64,000 nucleotides of DNA from Psychroflexus tropicus DSM 15496 (GCF_000378765.1 NZ_KB905342.1:682001-746000), one strand, 5' to 3'. Positions 42,200-51,192 are shown, counted from the stretch's first letter. Translations and numbers: made by a program. The notes: generated by a model not told the origin, from the letters alone.

Positions 42200-43987
42200 T
42201 TATACAGTTACTTCAATTAATTTCTGTCGGTAAGCAGTGAGTAGTTTAGATTTGGATATAAAACCCACGTATTTTCCGTCTCTTACCACTGGTAAATTCC
42301 AGGCATCTGTGTCCTGAAATTTTTTCATTATATCGTTCATTCTGCAGTCATTGAGTTCGATCACGTCTGGTGCGTTTTGCATCAGATCTGTGACGCTCAT
42401 CTCTGTGTACAAGGTCTTATCAAACATGATTGTCCTAATATCATCGAGAAGTATGATGCCTTTAAAGGTATGGTTTTCATCAACAATTGGAAAAATATTA
42501 CGTTTAGATTTTATAACTCCTTCATTAACAATTTGTTCTAAATTCATAGTATCATTAAGGACTCTGAAATTGTCCTCGATAACTTGGTGTATATCCATTA
42601 AAGTTAAAACGGTTTGGTCTTTATTATGAGTCACAAGGTCTCCCCGCGCTGCCAGTTCCATGGTGTACAAAGAATTGGGTTGGAACTGGCTGGTAATGAC
42701 ATAAGAAATAGCCGCTGTTATCATCAGCGGTATAAACAAGCTGTAGCCACTAGTGATTTCAGCAATTAGAAATATAGCTGTGAGAGGCGCATGCATTACT
42801 CCCGCAATAAGCCCAGCCATTCCAACAAGAGTGTACTGACTCAAGGATACTGGAGTCTTAGTAAATCCCAGAGTATTTATAACCAGCGCATAACAATGCC
42901 CTATCATGCTTCCCATAAATAAAACAGGAGCAAAAATACCTCCAATACCTCCTGCGGCAATGGTTATGGAGGTGGCAATCATTTTGAAAACGACTAAAAG
43001 GATTAAAAAAACGATGACCATCCAGGATAAATCCCAGCCTTGGAAGAGTTTATTCTGAGTGACCAGCTCGTTATTACCAGAAAGTAATTCATTAATAGAG
43101 GCATAGCCCTCACCGTAAATCTGAGGAACCAAAAATAAAATCCCGCTTAAAATCAGTCCACCTACTAAAATCTTACTGAATTTATTTTTAAAAGCATTGA
43201 AGGTTTTAAAGGTGAAGATGTAAATTTTTGTAAAAGATATGGAGGCAATAGCTGTAAAGATGCCTAAAGCTATGTAAAAAGGAACATCGCTGATCTCAAA
43301 AGCTTCTCCTAATTGTGTGTGGAGAATGATATCGGAGCCAAAAAAGAAATAGGAGGTAAGTATAGAAGAAACCGAAGCCACTAGAAGGGGAATCATAGAA
43401 ACTAAGGTTAAGTCCAGACTGAAAATTTCTATTGCAAATATAATCCCTGCCACGGGAGCCTGAAAAATGGAAGACATGGCCCCTGCAGCTGCACAGCCAA
43501 TCATTAGCGTTCTAGAGGCTTGGCTTAAGTTCAAAAACTTAGAAAAGCTGGTGCTTATGGCTGCGCTTGACACTACTGTAGGAGCTTCGAGTCCAGCAGA
43601 TCCTCCAAACCCAAGTGTGATAGGTGCTGTAATAATAGAAGCATAGTTTTGAAACTTCCTCATAAATCCATTTCGTCTGGAAATGGAATACAAAGTGGTA
43701 GAAATACCCTGGCCAATTTCTTTTTTTAAAATGAATTTGGAGAAAAGATAAACCAATAATAAACCGATAACCGGAAATGCAAAGTAATAAACATTGTGAT
43801 AGTTGGAGATATAACTGCCACCGAGTAATGATTGAATGAGGTAGGTAAGGTTCTTAATTAGTACGGCAACGAGTCCAGACAAAAGACCAACCACAGCACT
43901 TATCAAAATCAATAATTGCTGCTTGGTTAGGTGCTTTTCTAGCCAGGCAGTCATGTTAGATAATACTCCCGACAGGCTGAACTTCAT
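42200..43987 (-). CDS. ClC-family chloride channel/transporter with CBS domains
   Basis: A 595-residue ClC membrane protein (about residues 1-440) with a C-terminal pair of CBS domains (about 455-590). The gating glutamate is present in GGSAGLEAPT (about residues 123-133), and the third selectivity segment reads GGIGGIFAP. The second proton-coupling glutamate of ClC antiporters is replaced: FAIEIFSLDL has Ile after the first Glu, where E. coli ClC-ec1 has Glu-Glu. That is the pattern of channel-type ClCs, so this may be a passive chloride channel; this is inference. The CBS pair suggests nucleotide control. It lies 20 bp after aspS in the same operon. Confidence 0.92.
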   Translation of the reverse strand: MKFSLSGVLSNMTAWLEKHLTKQQLLILISAVVGLLSGLVAVLIKNLTYLIQSLLGGSYISNYHNVYYFAFPVIGLLLVYLFSKFILKKEIGQGISTTLYSISRRNGFMRKFQNYASIITAPITLGFGGSAGLEAPTVVSSAAISTSFSKFLNLSQASRTLMIGCAAAGAMSSIFQAPVAGIIFAIEIFSLDLTLVSMIPLLVASVSSILTSYFFFGSDIILHTQLGEAFEISDVPFYIALGIFTAIASISFTKIYIFTFKTFNAFKNKFSKILVGGLILSGILFLVPQIYGEGYASINELLSGNNELVTQNKLFQGWDLSWMVIVFLILLVVFKMIATSITIAAGGIGGIFAPVLFMGSMIGHCYALVINTLGFTKTPVSLSQYTLVGMAGLIAGVMHAPLTAIFLIAEITSGYSLFIPLMITAAISYVITSQFQPNSLYTMELAARGDLVTHNKDQTVLTLMDIHQVIEDNFRVLNDTMNLEQIVNEGVIKSKRNIFPIVDENHTFKGIILLDDIRTIMFDKTLYTEMSVTDLMQNAPDVIELNDCRMNDIMKKFQDTDAWNLPVVRDGKYVGFISKSKLLTAYRQKLIEVTV

Positions 43988-44007
43988 GGCTATACTTTAA
44001 TAGATTC

Positions 44008-45759
44008 TTACTTACTTCGTAACTTCAAATCTAGCTCTTTCAATTGATCTTCGTCAATAGGTGCTGGAGCATCTATCATAATATCTCTACCCGAATTGTT
44101 TTTTGGGAAGGCAATAAAATCCCTGATACTTTCCTGTCCGCCTAAAATAGCTACAAGTCTATCCAATCCAAAGGCGATTCCACCGTGAGGAGGAGCACCG
44201 TAGGTAAAGGCTTTCATCAAAAAGCCAAATTGTGCTTCGGCTTCTTCCTCTGTAAACCCAAGATAATCAAACATCTTGGATTGTGTTTTTTGATCGTGGA
44301 TTCTGATAGATCCTCCGCCGATTTCATTTCCATTTAATACCAAATCATAAGCATTAGCTTTTACAGCACCAGGGTTGGTTTCTAGAAGCGGTAACTGGCC
44401 AACTTTAGGAGAGGTAAACGGATGGTGCATCGCATGGTAACGTTGAGTGTCTTCATCCCATTCTAAAAGTGGGAAATCGATCACCCATAGTGGAGCAAAT
44501 TCATCAGGCCTTCTTAAGCCAAGGCGATTGCCCATTTCCATTCTGAGAGCGCTTAGCTGAGCTCGAGTAGAATTGGCATCACCAGATAAGACACAAATCA
44601 AATCTCCTGGCTTTGCGCCAGTTTTTTCTGCCCAAGCTTTTAAATCGTCTTCATCGTAGAATTTATCAACAGAAGATTTGAGGCTGCCATCTTCATTATA
44701 TTTGACGTAGACCATGCCTTTGGCTCCTACCTGTGGACGCTTCACCCAGTCGATAAGTTTATCGATTTCTTTTCTGGAATAAGATGCAGCTCCAGGTACA
44801 GCGATTCCTACAACTAGCTCTGCCTCATTAAATACTTTAAAATCCTTATGTTGTGCTACGTCATTAAGTTCACCAAACATCATCCCAAACCGGATATCTG
44901 GCTTATCGTTTCCGTAAGTTTTCATGGCCTCATCATAAGTCATACGAGGAAATTCTTCTACGTCAACTCCATTAATTTCTTTTAATAAATGTCTGGTAAG
45001 GCCTTCAAAAGTGTTTAAGATATCTTCCTGTTCCACAAAGGTCATCTCGCAGTCAATCTGGGTAAATTCCGGCTGTCGATCAGCTCTCAAATCTTCGTCT
45101 CTAAAGCACTTGACAATTTGAAAATACTTATCTAAGCCTCCAACCATAAGCAGCTGCTTAAAGGTTTGTGGCGATTGAGGTAGGGCATAAAACTGTCCTG
45201 CATTCATTCGGCTAGGCACTACAAAATCTCTGGCACCCTCTGGAGTAGACTTGATTAAGTAGGGCGTTTCCACCTCTACGAATTCCTGCAGGGTCAAGTA
45301 GTTTCTTACAGCCATGGATACTTTGCTGCGAAAGATCAGTTTGTTTTTTACAGGATTTCGTCTGATGTCTAAATAACGGTACTTCATTCTTAAATCCTCT
45401 CCCCCGTCAGTATTATCTTCAATGGTGAATGGAGGGGTTTCAGAACTGTTCAATATGGTAAGCTGGTCCACCAACACTTCAATATCACCGGTGGCTATAG
45501 CATCATTCTTAGATTCTCTTTCTAAAACAGTCCCTGTAATCTGGATAACGAATTCCCGACCTAGTTTTTTGGCCTGCTCCATCATTTCTGATGAGGTTCT
45601 TTCAGAATCAAACACGAGCTGAGTTATCCCATACCGGTCTCTAAGATCTACCCAAATGATGAATCCCTTATCTCTTATTTTCTGAACCCATCCCGATAAG
45701 GTTACCTTTTTGTTTACAGAACTGAGGTTTAACTCGCTGTTATTGTGATCTCTATACAT
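44008..45759 (-). CDS. aspS: aspartyl-tRNA synthetase
   Basis: Class II synthetase charging tRNA-Asp, 583 residues, the bacterial length. An N-terminal OB anticodon-binding domain ([29 protein letters not shown]) is followed by the catalytic core with motif 2 in [22 protein letters not shown], the bacterial insertion domain in the middle (about residues 280-415), and motif 3 in [14 protein letters not shown]. It has its own -7 box and leads an operon with the ClC gene and a small membrane protein. Whether it is discriminating or not (Asp only or Asp/Asn) cannot be told from this reading. Confidence 0.97.
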   Translation of the reverse strand: MYRDHNNSELNLSSVNKKVTLSGWVQKIRDKGFIIWVDLRDRYGITQLVFDSERTSSEMMEQAKKLGREFVIQITGTVLERESKNDAIATGDIEVLVDQLTILNSSETPPFTIEDNTDGGEDLRMKYRYLDIRRNPVKNKLIFRSKVSMAVRNYLTLQEFVEVETPYLIKSTPEGARDFVVPSRMNAGQFYALPQSPQTFKQLLMVGGLDKYFQIVKCFRDEDLRADRQPEFTQIDCEMTFVEQEDILNTFEGLTRHLLKEINGVDVEEFPRMTYDEAMKTYGNDKPDIRFGMMFGELNDVAQHKDFKVFNEAELVVGIAVPGAASYSRKEIDKLIDWVKRPQVGAKGMVYVKYNEDGSLKSSVDKFYDEDDLKAWAEKTGAKPGDLICVLSGDANSTRAQLSALRMEMGNRLGLRRPDEFAPLWVIDFPLLEWDEDTQRYHAMHHPFTSPKVGQLPLLETNPGAVKANAYDLVLNGNEIGGGSIRIHDQKTQSKMFDYLGFTEEEAEAQFGFLMKAFTYGAPPHGGIAFGLDRLVAILGGQESIRDFIAFPKNNSGRDIMIDAPAPIDEDQLKELDLKLRSK

Positions 45760-45784
45760 GCGTTTTGATTTCTGAAATGATTTG

Positions 45785-45792
45785 CAAAAATA
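45785..45792 (-). promoter_or_regulatory. TAnnTTTG -7 box for aspS
   Basis: On the minus strand this reads TATTTTTG, 25 bp before the ATG at 45759. Confidence 0.55.
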
Positions 45793-45954
45793 AGAAGTTA
45801 GCGGTCTTATTAAAGTTAAGCCTTGAAAATTTTTACGAATAACTTTCGATCAATGTTACCAAATCTTATTTTTAAAACTGTATGAATCATAGGGGTTTAG
45901 CCTCGGTATGTAAATTTAATGTTAACTAAATGTGTTTTGAATGTAAATAATATG

Positions 45955-45962
45955 TATCTTTG
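45955..45962 (+). promoter_or_regulatory. TAnnTTTG -7 box for the MORN-like gene
   Basis: TATCTTTG, 17 bp before the ATG at 45980. A TTTTG at 45935-45939 is a candidate -33 element. Confidence 0.6.
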
Positions 45963-45979
45963 GATATAAATAAAAAGAT

Positions 45980-46339
45980 ATGAAAGCATTTAGCACACTT
46001 GTAATGGTATTTTTAATGAGTTTTACTTTTTTTGCTCAGACAGAAAATAACTTGGTGAAGAAAGAAAAAGTAGGTGATTTAGAAAAAGTGACTATGTATT
46101 ATGAAACAGGTGAAGTTCATCAAGTTGGTTTCATCTTAAAAAACAAGCTACATGGAGAATGGAAATCTTACGATAAAGAAGGAAATAAGATAGCGAAAGC
46201 GACTTATGATCAAGGAAATAAAGTAGGAAAATGGTTCTTCTGGAACGATGGGATGCTATCTGAAGTCGATTACGATAATAATAAAATCGTTCAGGTAAGC
46301 ACCTGGGATAAATTAGATACCCAATTGGTAAGTAACTAA
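45980..46339 (+). CDS. secreted MORN/YwqK-like repeat protein
   Basis: A 119-residue exported protein with a signal peptide (FSTLVMVFLMSFTFFA, then QTENN) and about three MORN-like repeats of the YwqK type: YYETGEVHQVGFILKNKLHGEW, then KSYDKEGNKIAKATYDQGNKVGKW, then FFWNDGMLSEVDYDN. Automatic annotation often labels such proteins 'toxin-antitoxin YwqK family antitoxin', but nothing here (no toxin partner, and an export signal) supports that role. Small proteins of this type are common in flavobacteria and unexplained. It is monocistronic with its own promoter and terminator. Confidence 0.82.
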   Translation: MKAFSTLVMVFLMSFTFFAQTENNLVKKEKVGDLEKVTMYYETGEVHQVGFILKNKLHGEWKSYDKEGNKIAKATYDQGNKVGKWFFWNDGMLSEVDYDNNKIVQVSTWDKLDTQLVSN

Positions 46340-46358
46340 TTTATCATGATAAAAATTT

Positions 46359-46388
46359 AAAGCGCCTAAGCCATTAGGCGCTTTTTTT
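46359..46388 (+). terminator. Rho-independent terminator after the MORN-like gene
   Basis: AAAGCGCCTAA pairs with TTAGGCGCTTT across GCCA and runs into seven T. Its right arm overlaps the last codons of the convergent tag gene. Confidence 0.9.
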
Positions 46389-46940
46389 ATGTTTAAAACA
46401 ATAGATGACATGATCGTTGACCAGTCCAGTGGCTTGCATAAAGGCGTAAACTGTTGTTGGCCCTAAAAACTTAAACCCTCTTTTTTTCAAATTTTCAGAA
46501 ATACGCTGACTCAACTCAGTTTGAGTAGGAACCTGGTCCAGATTTTTAAATGAATTTATCTTAGGTCGATCATCCACATAGCTCCAGATAAAAGTGGAAA
46601 AGGAACCAAACTCCTCCTGAACCTTCATAAACGATCTTGCATTTTGTACAGTAGCTTCAATCTTCCCGCGATGCCTTATGATACCTTCATTCTTAAGTAA
46701 CTTAGAAATTTTCATTTCCGTGTATTTTGATATCATTTCATAGTTGAAATCATCAAAAGCGCTTTTGAAATTCTCCCTTTTCTTCAAAATGGTAAGCCAA
46801 TTAAGTCCAGCCTGGAAACTTTCGAGCACCAACATTTCAAAAAGTTTTTGGTCATCATATTCAGGAACACCCCATTCTTCATCGTGATATTTCACATAGA
46901 TTTCAGAATTATTGCACCAGTCACATCTTACTTTTGTCAT
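46374..46940 (-). CDS. tag: DNA-3-methyladenine glycosylase I
   Basis: Base-excision glycosylase removing 3-methyladenine from alkylated DNA, 188 residues, the family's usual size. The zinc site is complete: CDWCN and YHDEEWG at the N-terminus and NDHVIYCF at the C-terminus supply the Cys, His, His and Cys ligands. The base-binding residues in FEMLVLESFQAGLNWLTIL (catalytic Glu and Trp) are present. Its stop codon lies in the terminator stem of the convergent MORN-like gene. It is divergent from the thioredoxin-like gene with a 44-bp gap. Confidence 0.95.
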   Translation of the reverse strand: MTKVRCDWCNNSEIYVKYHDEEWGVPEYDDQKLFEMLVLESFQAGLNWLTILKKRENFKSAFDDFNYEMISKYTEMKISKLLKNEGIIRHRGKIEATVQNARSFMKVQEEFGSFSTFIWSYVDDRPKINSFKNLDQVPTQTELSQRISENLKKRGFKFLGPTTVYAFMQATGLVNDHVIYCFKHKKSA

Positions 46941-46984
46941 GATTTATTAAAATTGATTTTGATTCATAAAGTAAACATACGATT

Positions 46985-47602
46985 ATGTCAGAACAGCATA
47001 AACTCCAAATTATAAAAAAGCATTTAGACCATACGCTTTCCTATTCAGAATATAAGGAGCTTATTGAGCGTCTTTTAAAAGAAGGGAAGTCAACCGGTCA
47101 TACACAAAATGAGGCCTATCTCAATTATTCTAAACTTGGATTTAACCGTATGAAACGTTGGGAAAAAACTTCAGAATTGACCTCAGAACAAATTCAAAGC
47201 ATACAACAAGTTGATCTAAAGCAAACCTGGCTAGTCATAACCGAAGGCTGGTGTGGAGACGCAGCTCCAGTGATTCCCATCATGAAAAAAATAGCTGATC
47301 ATAATCCATTAATTGACTTCAAATTGATTTTAAGAGACGAAAATGACGAATTGATGAGTGAATTTTTGACCAACGGAGGAAAATCTATTCCTAAGTTAAT
47401 CGCTTTTAATTTAGAAGAAGATCAATTGTTCTTTACCTGGGGCCCGCGGCCTAAAGAAGCGGCAGAGTTGGTGGCCAAAGAAAAAGCAGAACACGGAAAA
47501 TTGAGAGATGAATTTAAAGTGACTCTACAGAAATGGTACAACCAGGATAAGGGAAAAAACATTGCCGAAGATCTCGTGAATTGTCTCAAAGCAGCCAACT
47601 AG
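46985..47602 (+). CDS. thioredoxin-fold protein with single-cysteine WCGD site
   Basis: A 205-residue thioredoxin-family protein. About 70 helical residues precede the fold; the active-site segment reads TEGWCGDAAPVIP, with one cysteine instead of the CxxC of thioredoxin, followed by the cis-proline segment GGKSIPKLIAF. Bacteroidota and Bacillota carry a family with this WCGDAA signature and no known substrate; a disulfide-exchange function with one cysteine would have to be glutaredoxin-like. No signal peptide, so it is cytoplasmic. It ends on a CTAG that also contains the stop codon of the convergent truB gene. Confidence 0.85.
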   Translation: MSEQHKLQIIKKHLDHTLSYSEYKELIERLLKEGKSTGHTQNEAYLNYSKLGFNRMKRWEKTSELTSEQIQSIQQVDLKQTWLVITEGWCGDAAPVIPIMKKIADHNPLIDFKLILRDENDELMSEFLTNGGKSIPKLIAFNLEEDQLFFTWGPRPKEAAELVAKEKAEHGKLRDEFKVTLQKWYNQDKGKNIAEDLVNCLKAAN

Positions 47603-48297
47603 TCATTCAATAACTTTTCAAAATCTTCAATAGAAAAGGCGTCATCTACATTATAATCTCCAATTTGAGTACGCCTAAGTCCAGATAAGTAGGCTCCAGA
47701 GCTTAAGGATTTTCCAAAATCATGAGCCAGACTCCTGATGTAAGTCCCCTTACTGCATTTCACTTTAAATTCTAATTGAGGCAAGTTGAAGCGAGTGATC
47801 ATGAAATGATCAATTTTTACTTTACGCATGGGAATATCTACCTTTTCACCCTTTCTGGCGTATTCATAAAGCCGCTTTCCTTCCTTTTTTAAGGCAGAAA
47901 ATACGGGAGGCTGCTGCATGATTTCACCTTGAAATTGCTTTATAGTTTCTTCAATTAAATCGTGATCAATGTGATCAATTTCAAATCTCTCATCAATTTC
48001 AGTCTCCATATCATAAGAAGGGGTAGTGGCCCCCAACGTAAATTCACCAGTGTACACTTTAGTTTGTCCCATCAAAGATTCAATAGTTTTGGTGGCTTTT
48101 CCTGTACACAGTATAACAAGTCCAGTTGCCAGAGGATCTAAGGTTCCAGCGTGGCCAACTTTAATCTTTTTTAGTTTAAACTTTTGTTTGATGAGCCACC
48201 TGACTTTATTGACCACCTGAAAGGAAGTCCAGTTTAAAGGTTTGTCGAATAACAATACCTGTCCCTCTTTAATCTGTTCTAAAGTTAGTTTATCCAT
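47599..48297 (-). CDS. truB: tRNA pseudouridine-55 synthase
   Basis: Makes pseudouridine 55 in the T arm of tRNAs. The 232-residue protein has the family's conserved start (LFDKPLNWTSFQVVNKVR), the catalytic aspartate in VGHAGTLDPLATGLVI, and KGTYIRSLAHDFG. The C-terminal PUA domain of enteric TruB is absent or minimal, normal for the phylum. It overlaps uppP by 8 bp and is the last gene of the ftsX-DUF3098-uppP-truB operon. It ends on a CTAG shared with the convergent thioredoxin-like gene. Confidence 0.96.
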   Translation of the reverse strand: MDKLTLEQIKEGQVLLFDKPLNWTSFQVVNKVRWLIKQKFKLKKIKVGHAGTLDPLATGLVILCTGKATKTIESLMGQTKVYTGEFTLGATTPSYDMETEIDERFEIDHIDHDLIEETIKQFQGEIMQQPPVFSALKKEGKRLYEYARKGEKVDIPMRKVKIDHFMITRFNLPQLEFKVKCSKGTYIRSLAHDFGKSLSSGAYLSGLRRTQIGDYNVDDAFSIEDFEKLLND

Positions 48298-49087
48298 TCA
48301 CTTGAGTAAAAATAATAGCACCCACACCTACCACAAAACAGTAGATAGAGAAGTACTTTAACTTACTTTTTTTTACGATACTAATCATCCAGGTGCAAGC
48401 GAATAAGCCAGAAATAAAAGCAGTGATAAAGCCAATACCATAGATCATAAAATTGGCATTTTCAGTTGAAATCTCTCCACTTCCAATATCCTTAGCAATT
48501 TTTCCTAATATAAGAGGGATGACCATCAAAAAAGAAAATCTAGCCGCCTTGGGCTTGTCGTTGCCAAGCAATACAGAAGTAGCAATGGTTGCTCCACTTC
48601 GGGAAATTCCAGGTAAAATGGCAATGGCCTGAGCTACACCAATTACAAAAGCATTAGTATAAGATACTGGTTTTCGGGTAGCTTTAGCTTTGTCGGTAAG
48701 CCAAAGCAGAAGCGCAGTAAAAATGAGCATAAACCCAACCAAAATGAGGTTTTCACCAAACAGCAATTCCATTTCAGACTCAAAAAAGTAGCCTACCAAA
48801 GCCGCAGGAATCATGGAAATAATGATTTTTAGCGAAAACTGAGTTTGTTCGTTCCACTGAAAAGAAACTAGGCCTTTTAGAATGTCAGCAATGTCTTTTC
48901 TGAAGATGACTATGGTACTTAAGGCGGTTGCGAAATGTAGAATGACGGTGAGCAACAAAGACTCCTTAGGCAAGCTATCGTCTCCTAAAATGGCCTTTCC
49001 TAACTCTAAATGTCCACTAGAAGAAACTGGAAGAAACTCCGTTAAACCTTGGATGATCCCAAGGATACCTGCGTCCCATACATCCAT
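48290..49087 (-). CDS. uppP: undecaprenyl-diphosphate phosphatase
   Basis: Inner-membrane enzyme (also called BacA) that recycles undecaprenyl diphosphate to the monophosphate carrier for cell-wall and surface glycan synthesis. The 265-residue protein has both catalytic motifs: GIIQGLTEFLPVSSSGHLEL near the N-terminus and the LPGISRSGATI loop in the second half, within about eight helices. The start ATG shares one base with the DUF3098 stop (TAATG), and its end overlaps truB by 8 bp, so translation of the operon is tightly coupled. Confidence 0.97.
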   Translation of the reverse strand: MDVWDAGILGIIQGLTEFLPVSSSGHLELGKAILGDDSLPKESLLLTVILHFATALSTIVIFRKDIADILKGLVSFQWNEQTQFSLKIIISMIPAALVGYFFESEMELLFGENLILVGFMLIFTALLLWLTDKAKATRKPVSYTNAFVIGVAQAIAILPGISRSGATIATSVLLGNDKPKAARFSFLMVIPLILGKIAKDIGSGEISTENANFMIYGIGFITAFISGLFACTWMISIVKKSKLKYFSIYCFVVGVGAIIFTQVNG

Positions 49088-49350
49088 TATTTGGCCGATT
49101 TTGGCTTGAGTAGGATAGCATATACTTCAATGGCAAAGCCAATCAGAACCACAGTTGGTGCAAGTCGAATGCGTCTCCAACTAAAAATCTCTGGATTAAA
49201 GACGTTGGGGTCATCGCTTCCGCCACCTGCCATAAGGATAAATCCAAGAGCAATCACTGCTAAGCCAATCACCATAAATTTATAGTTCTCTTTTTCAAAA
49301 ATGAACTTTTCGTTGGCTTTAGCTTCTTTCTTACGTTTGCTTTCTCCCAT
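49087..49350 (-). CDS. DUF3098 membrane protein
   Basis: An 87-residue protein of DUF3098, a Bacteroidota family encoded between ftsX and uppP, as here. It has a basic N-terminal tail (GESKRKKEAKANEK) and two membrane helices (FMVIGLAVIALGFILMAGG and LAPTVVLIGFAIEVYAILL). The conserved GGGSDDPNVFNPEIFSWRR loop between them contains the family's FN-x-EIFS-x-RR motif. Function is unknown; the constant neighbours suggest cell envelope or division. Confidence 0.93.
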   Translation of the reverse strand: MGESKRKKEAKANEKFIFEKENYKFMVIGLAVIALGFILMAGGGSDDPNVFNPEIFSWRRIRLAPTVVLIGFAIEVYAILLKPKSAK

Positions 49351-49351
49351 A

Positions 49352-50230
49352 TTAATAATATAATTCGTCGGTTTTCAAATTTAAAAAACGCTGTGTAGCA
49401 AAGAAAGTACTTAGCCAGGAAATCAAGATTCCTAGGAGGAGTACTCCTGTAAATATTGCAGCGAGAAGGATTTCATCACTTATTAAATTAAGCTCTGGAA
49501 AGCCCTGATCCAGGTAATACAATACCACAGCCATACCTATCAAAGAAAGCGAAGAGCCTATGATGCCCAGTTTTACACTTTTCAGTATAAAAGGTCTGCG
49601 GATAAATCGCTTGGTCGCTCCTACCATTTGCATGGTCTTGATGGTAAAGCGTTTGGAATATACAGATAAACGAATGGAGCTATTGATCAGTAAAACCGCA
49701 ATAAAGGTCAACAATCCGCTCACAATCAAAATCCAGAAACTCAGGCGTTTGATATTATCATTCAGCAAAGCGATCAAAGGCTTGTCGTAGATAATTTCAT
49801 CTACAAATTCTTTTTCTCCCAGATCTCTGGAAATCTCGGCGATTTTAGTTTCAGAGACAAAATCAGCGTTAAAGTATACATCAATCGAATTTTGTAAGGG
49901 GTTATAACCTAGAAATTCCATAAAATCTTCTCCGATTTCCTTGCTGTAGGCTTTGGCCGCTTCTTCTTTAGACACAAACTCAATGCCTTTAGTGTAGTCT
50001 GATAAGGCCAACGTTTTTTGCAGCTGGTCAATTTCCACCTCCTTGGCGGTGTCTTTAAGGTAGATAGACAAAGCAATCTGTTCCTTAAAGTGATCTGCTA
50101 CTTTTTTGGTGTTGAGCACCAGCAAGGCGAGCAGGCCTACGAGAAACAAAACCAAAGCAATACTAATTACCACCGAAAAATAGGAAGTAATCAATCGCCG
50201 TCTCTGGTATTTCTCAAAAGATGAAGCCAC
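49352..50230 (-). CDS. ftsX: cell division protein FtsX
   Basis: Permease-like subunit of FtsEX, which activates peptidoglycan hydrolases at the septum. The 292-residue protein has the FtsX layout: a cytoplasmic N-terminus (FEKYQRRRLITSYFSV), helix 1, a periplasmic domain of about 100 residues, then three helices with the conserved cytoplasmic loop MVGATKRFIRRPFILKS between helices 2 and 3. FtsE is not adjacent, which is usual in this phylum. It is the first gene of the operon with DUF3098, uppP and truB. No exact TAnnTTTG box was found in the 50 bp upstream. Confidence 0.94.
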   Translation of the reverse strand: MASSFEKYQRRRLITSYFSVVISIALVLFLVGLLALLVLNTKKVADHFKEQIALSIYLKDTAKEVEIDQLQKTLALSDYTKGIEFVSKEEAAKAYSKEIGEDFMEFLGYNPLQNSIDVYFNADFVSETKIAEISRDLGEKEFVDEIIYDKPLIALLNDNIKRLSFWILIVSGLLTFIAVLLINSSIRLSVYSKRFTIKTMQMVGATKRFIRRPFILKSVKLGIIGSSLSLIGMAVVLYYLDQGFPELNLISDEILLAAIFTGVLLLGILISWLSTFFATQRFLNLKTDELYY

Positions 50231-50528
50231 TTTATAAATTTTGGTAAAAATATAAAACTATAGCATTATAACGACATAGGCCAAGATTAATTTTATGGGC
50301 GCTTCAACCCGTTATATGTTACAACTCCGCAAGCCTATTTTTTAAAGTTGTAACTGCTTTGAGGCTTTTCCTTTGGTCAAGCTCCTATCAGTTCAACATT
50401 TTTCAAAAAATAGGCTTACAGGGTTTCCACTCCTATCGGGAGCGCATAGAAGTTTAATTATCAATTTAAAATTTAAGTTTCAGATTTTAGGCTATCTTAG
50501 CTTAAGACTAATCATCCCTCTTATTGAT
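50231..50528. repeat. 298-bp gap with nested inverted repeats
   Basis: No gene. AAGCCTATTTTTT (50331-50343) is the reverse complement of AAAAAATAGGCTT (50405-50417), a 13-bp perfect inverted repeat. A second pair, GTTACAACT (50318-50326) and AGTTGTAAC (50346-50354), straddles the first arm, so two alternative hairpins share sequence. CTATCGGGA at 50433-50441 repeats half of the palindrome found at 54066-54083. The GC content is higher than in ordinary gaps here. It looks like a non-coding dispersed element. Confidence 0.6.
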
Positions 50529-51098
50529 ATGAAAACCTTTTTAACCCTTTTATTAGTTTTGAGCTTTACATTCACTTATGCTCAATCCGACCAAGACACC
50601 ATTGAAACAGACTCATTAAACAATTCCAACTACCATAAAATTCATGAGCTAAGGTTGGGAGCCTTTAAGCTTTTGGCCGGAGGCTATCTCGATCTCAGTT
50701 ACGAATACATCAATACCCCACGTTCTGGATTCGGGGCATCGGTCTTTATTAATCTTGACGATGCTATCGAAAATGAAAAATTTGGCGTAAGCCCTTACTA
50801 TAGATTCTATTTTGGAAAAAACCCAGAGTTTCAAGGACATCGCTTTTTTGTTGAAGCTTTTTCTTTTTTTTATTCTGGCGAAGACGATGAAGTCTATTTT
50901 TTTCAAAACGGAATAGAAAGAATCGAAGGTGGAGATTCATTTTTCGACGTAGCTCCAGGATTTTCACTTGGCTCCAAATGGATCAATTCTTCTGGTGTTC
51001 TTTTTGAGATCAAATTGGGAATCGGTCGAAATTTACTGGGCAATAGCCCTAATGAGTTTGTGGCCGCTGGCGATTTTTATATCGGGTATAGATTTTAA
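50529..51098 (+). CDS. small outer-membrane beta-barrel protein
   Basis: A 189-residue exported protein. The frame opens at 50373 inside repeat DNA, but the ATG at 50529 starts a clear signal peptide (FLTLLLVLSFTFTYA, then QSDQD). The mature part alternates hydrophobic and polar residues in about eight strands (for example LRLGAFKLLAGGYLDLSYEYI, FGVSPYYRFYFG, FFVEAFSFFYSG) and ends GDFYIGYRF, with the C-terminal aromatic typical of outer-membrane barrels. I place it in the broad DUF3575/OmpW-like size class without certainty. Function unknown. Confidence 0.8.
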   Translation: MKTFLTLLLVLSFTFTYAQSDQDTIETDSLNNSNYHKIHELRLGAFKLLAGGYLDLSYEYINTPRSGFGASVFINLDDAIENEKFGVSPYYRFYFGKNPEFQGHRFFVEAFSFFYSGEDDEVYFFQNGIERIEGGDSFFDVAPGFSLGSKWINSSGVLFEIKLGIGRNLLGNSPNEFVAAGDFYIGYRF

Positions 51099-51102
51099 TT
51101 TT

Positions 51103-51130
51103 ATCTACCATCTACCATCTACCATCTACC
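51103..51130 (+). repeat. heptanucleotide tandem repeat, four copies
   Basis: ATCTACC is repeated four times without error and followed by a degenerate copy GTCTAAA. It lies 55 bp before the leuS -7 box. Seven-base unit repeats can vary in copy number by slippage. Confidence 0.9.
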
Positions 51131-51184
51131 GTCTAAAAACCTATTTTAATTCCTCTCTCCACTAGGAGTTAACTTCATATATAT

Positions 51185-51192
51185 TAGTTTTG
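51185..51192 (+). promoter_or_regulatory. TAnnTTTG -7 box for leuS
   Basis: TAGTTTTG, 25 bp before the leuS ATG. Confidence 0.6.

Noticed and set aside
45980-46339. Antitoxin of a toxin-antitoxin pair (YwqK label)
   Set aside because: The protein has an export signal and no toxin gene lies next to it; the neighbour tag is a normal DNA glycosylase.
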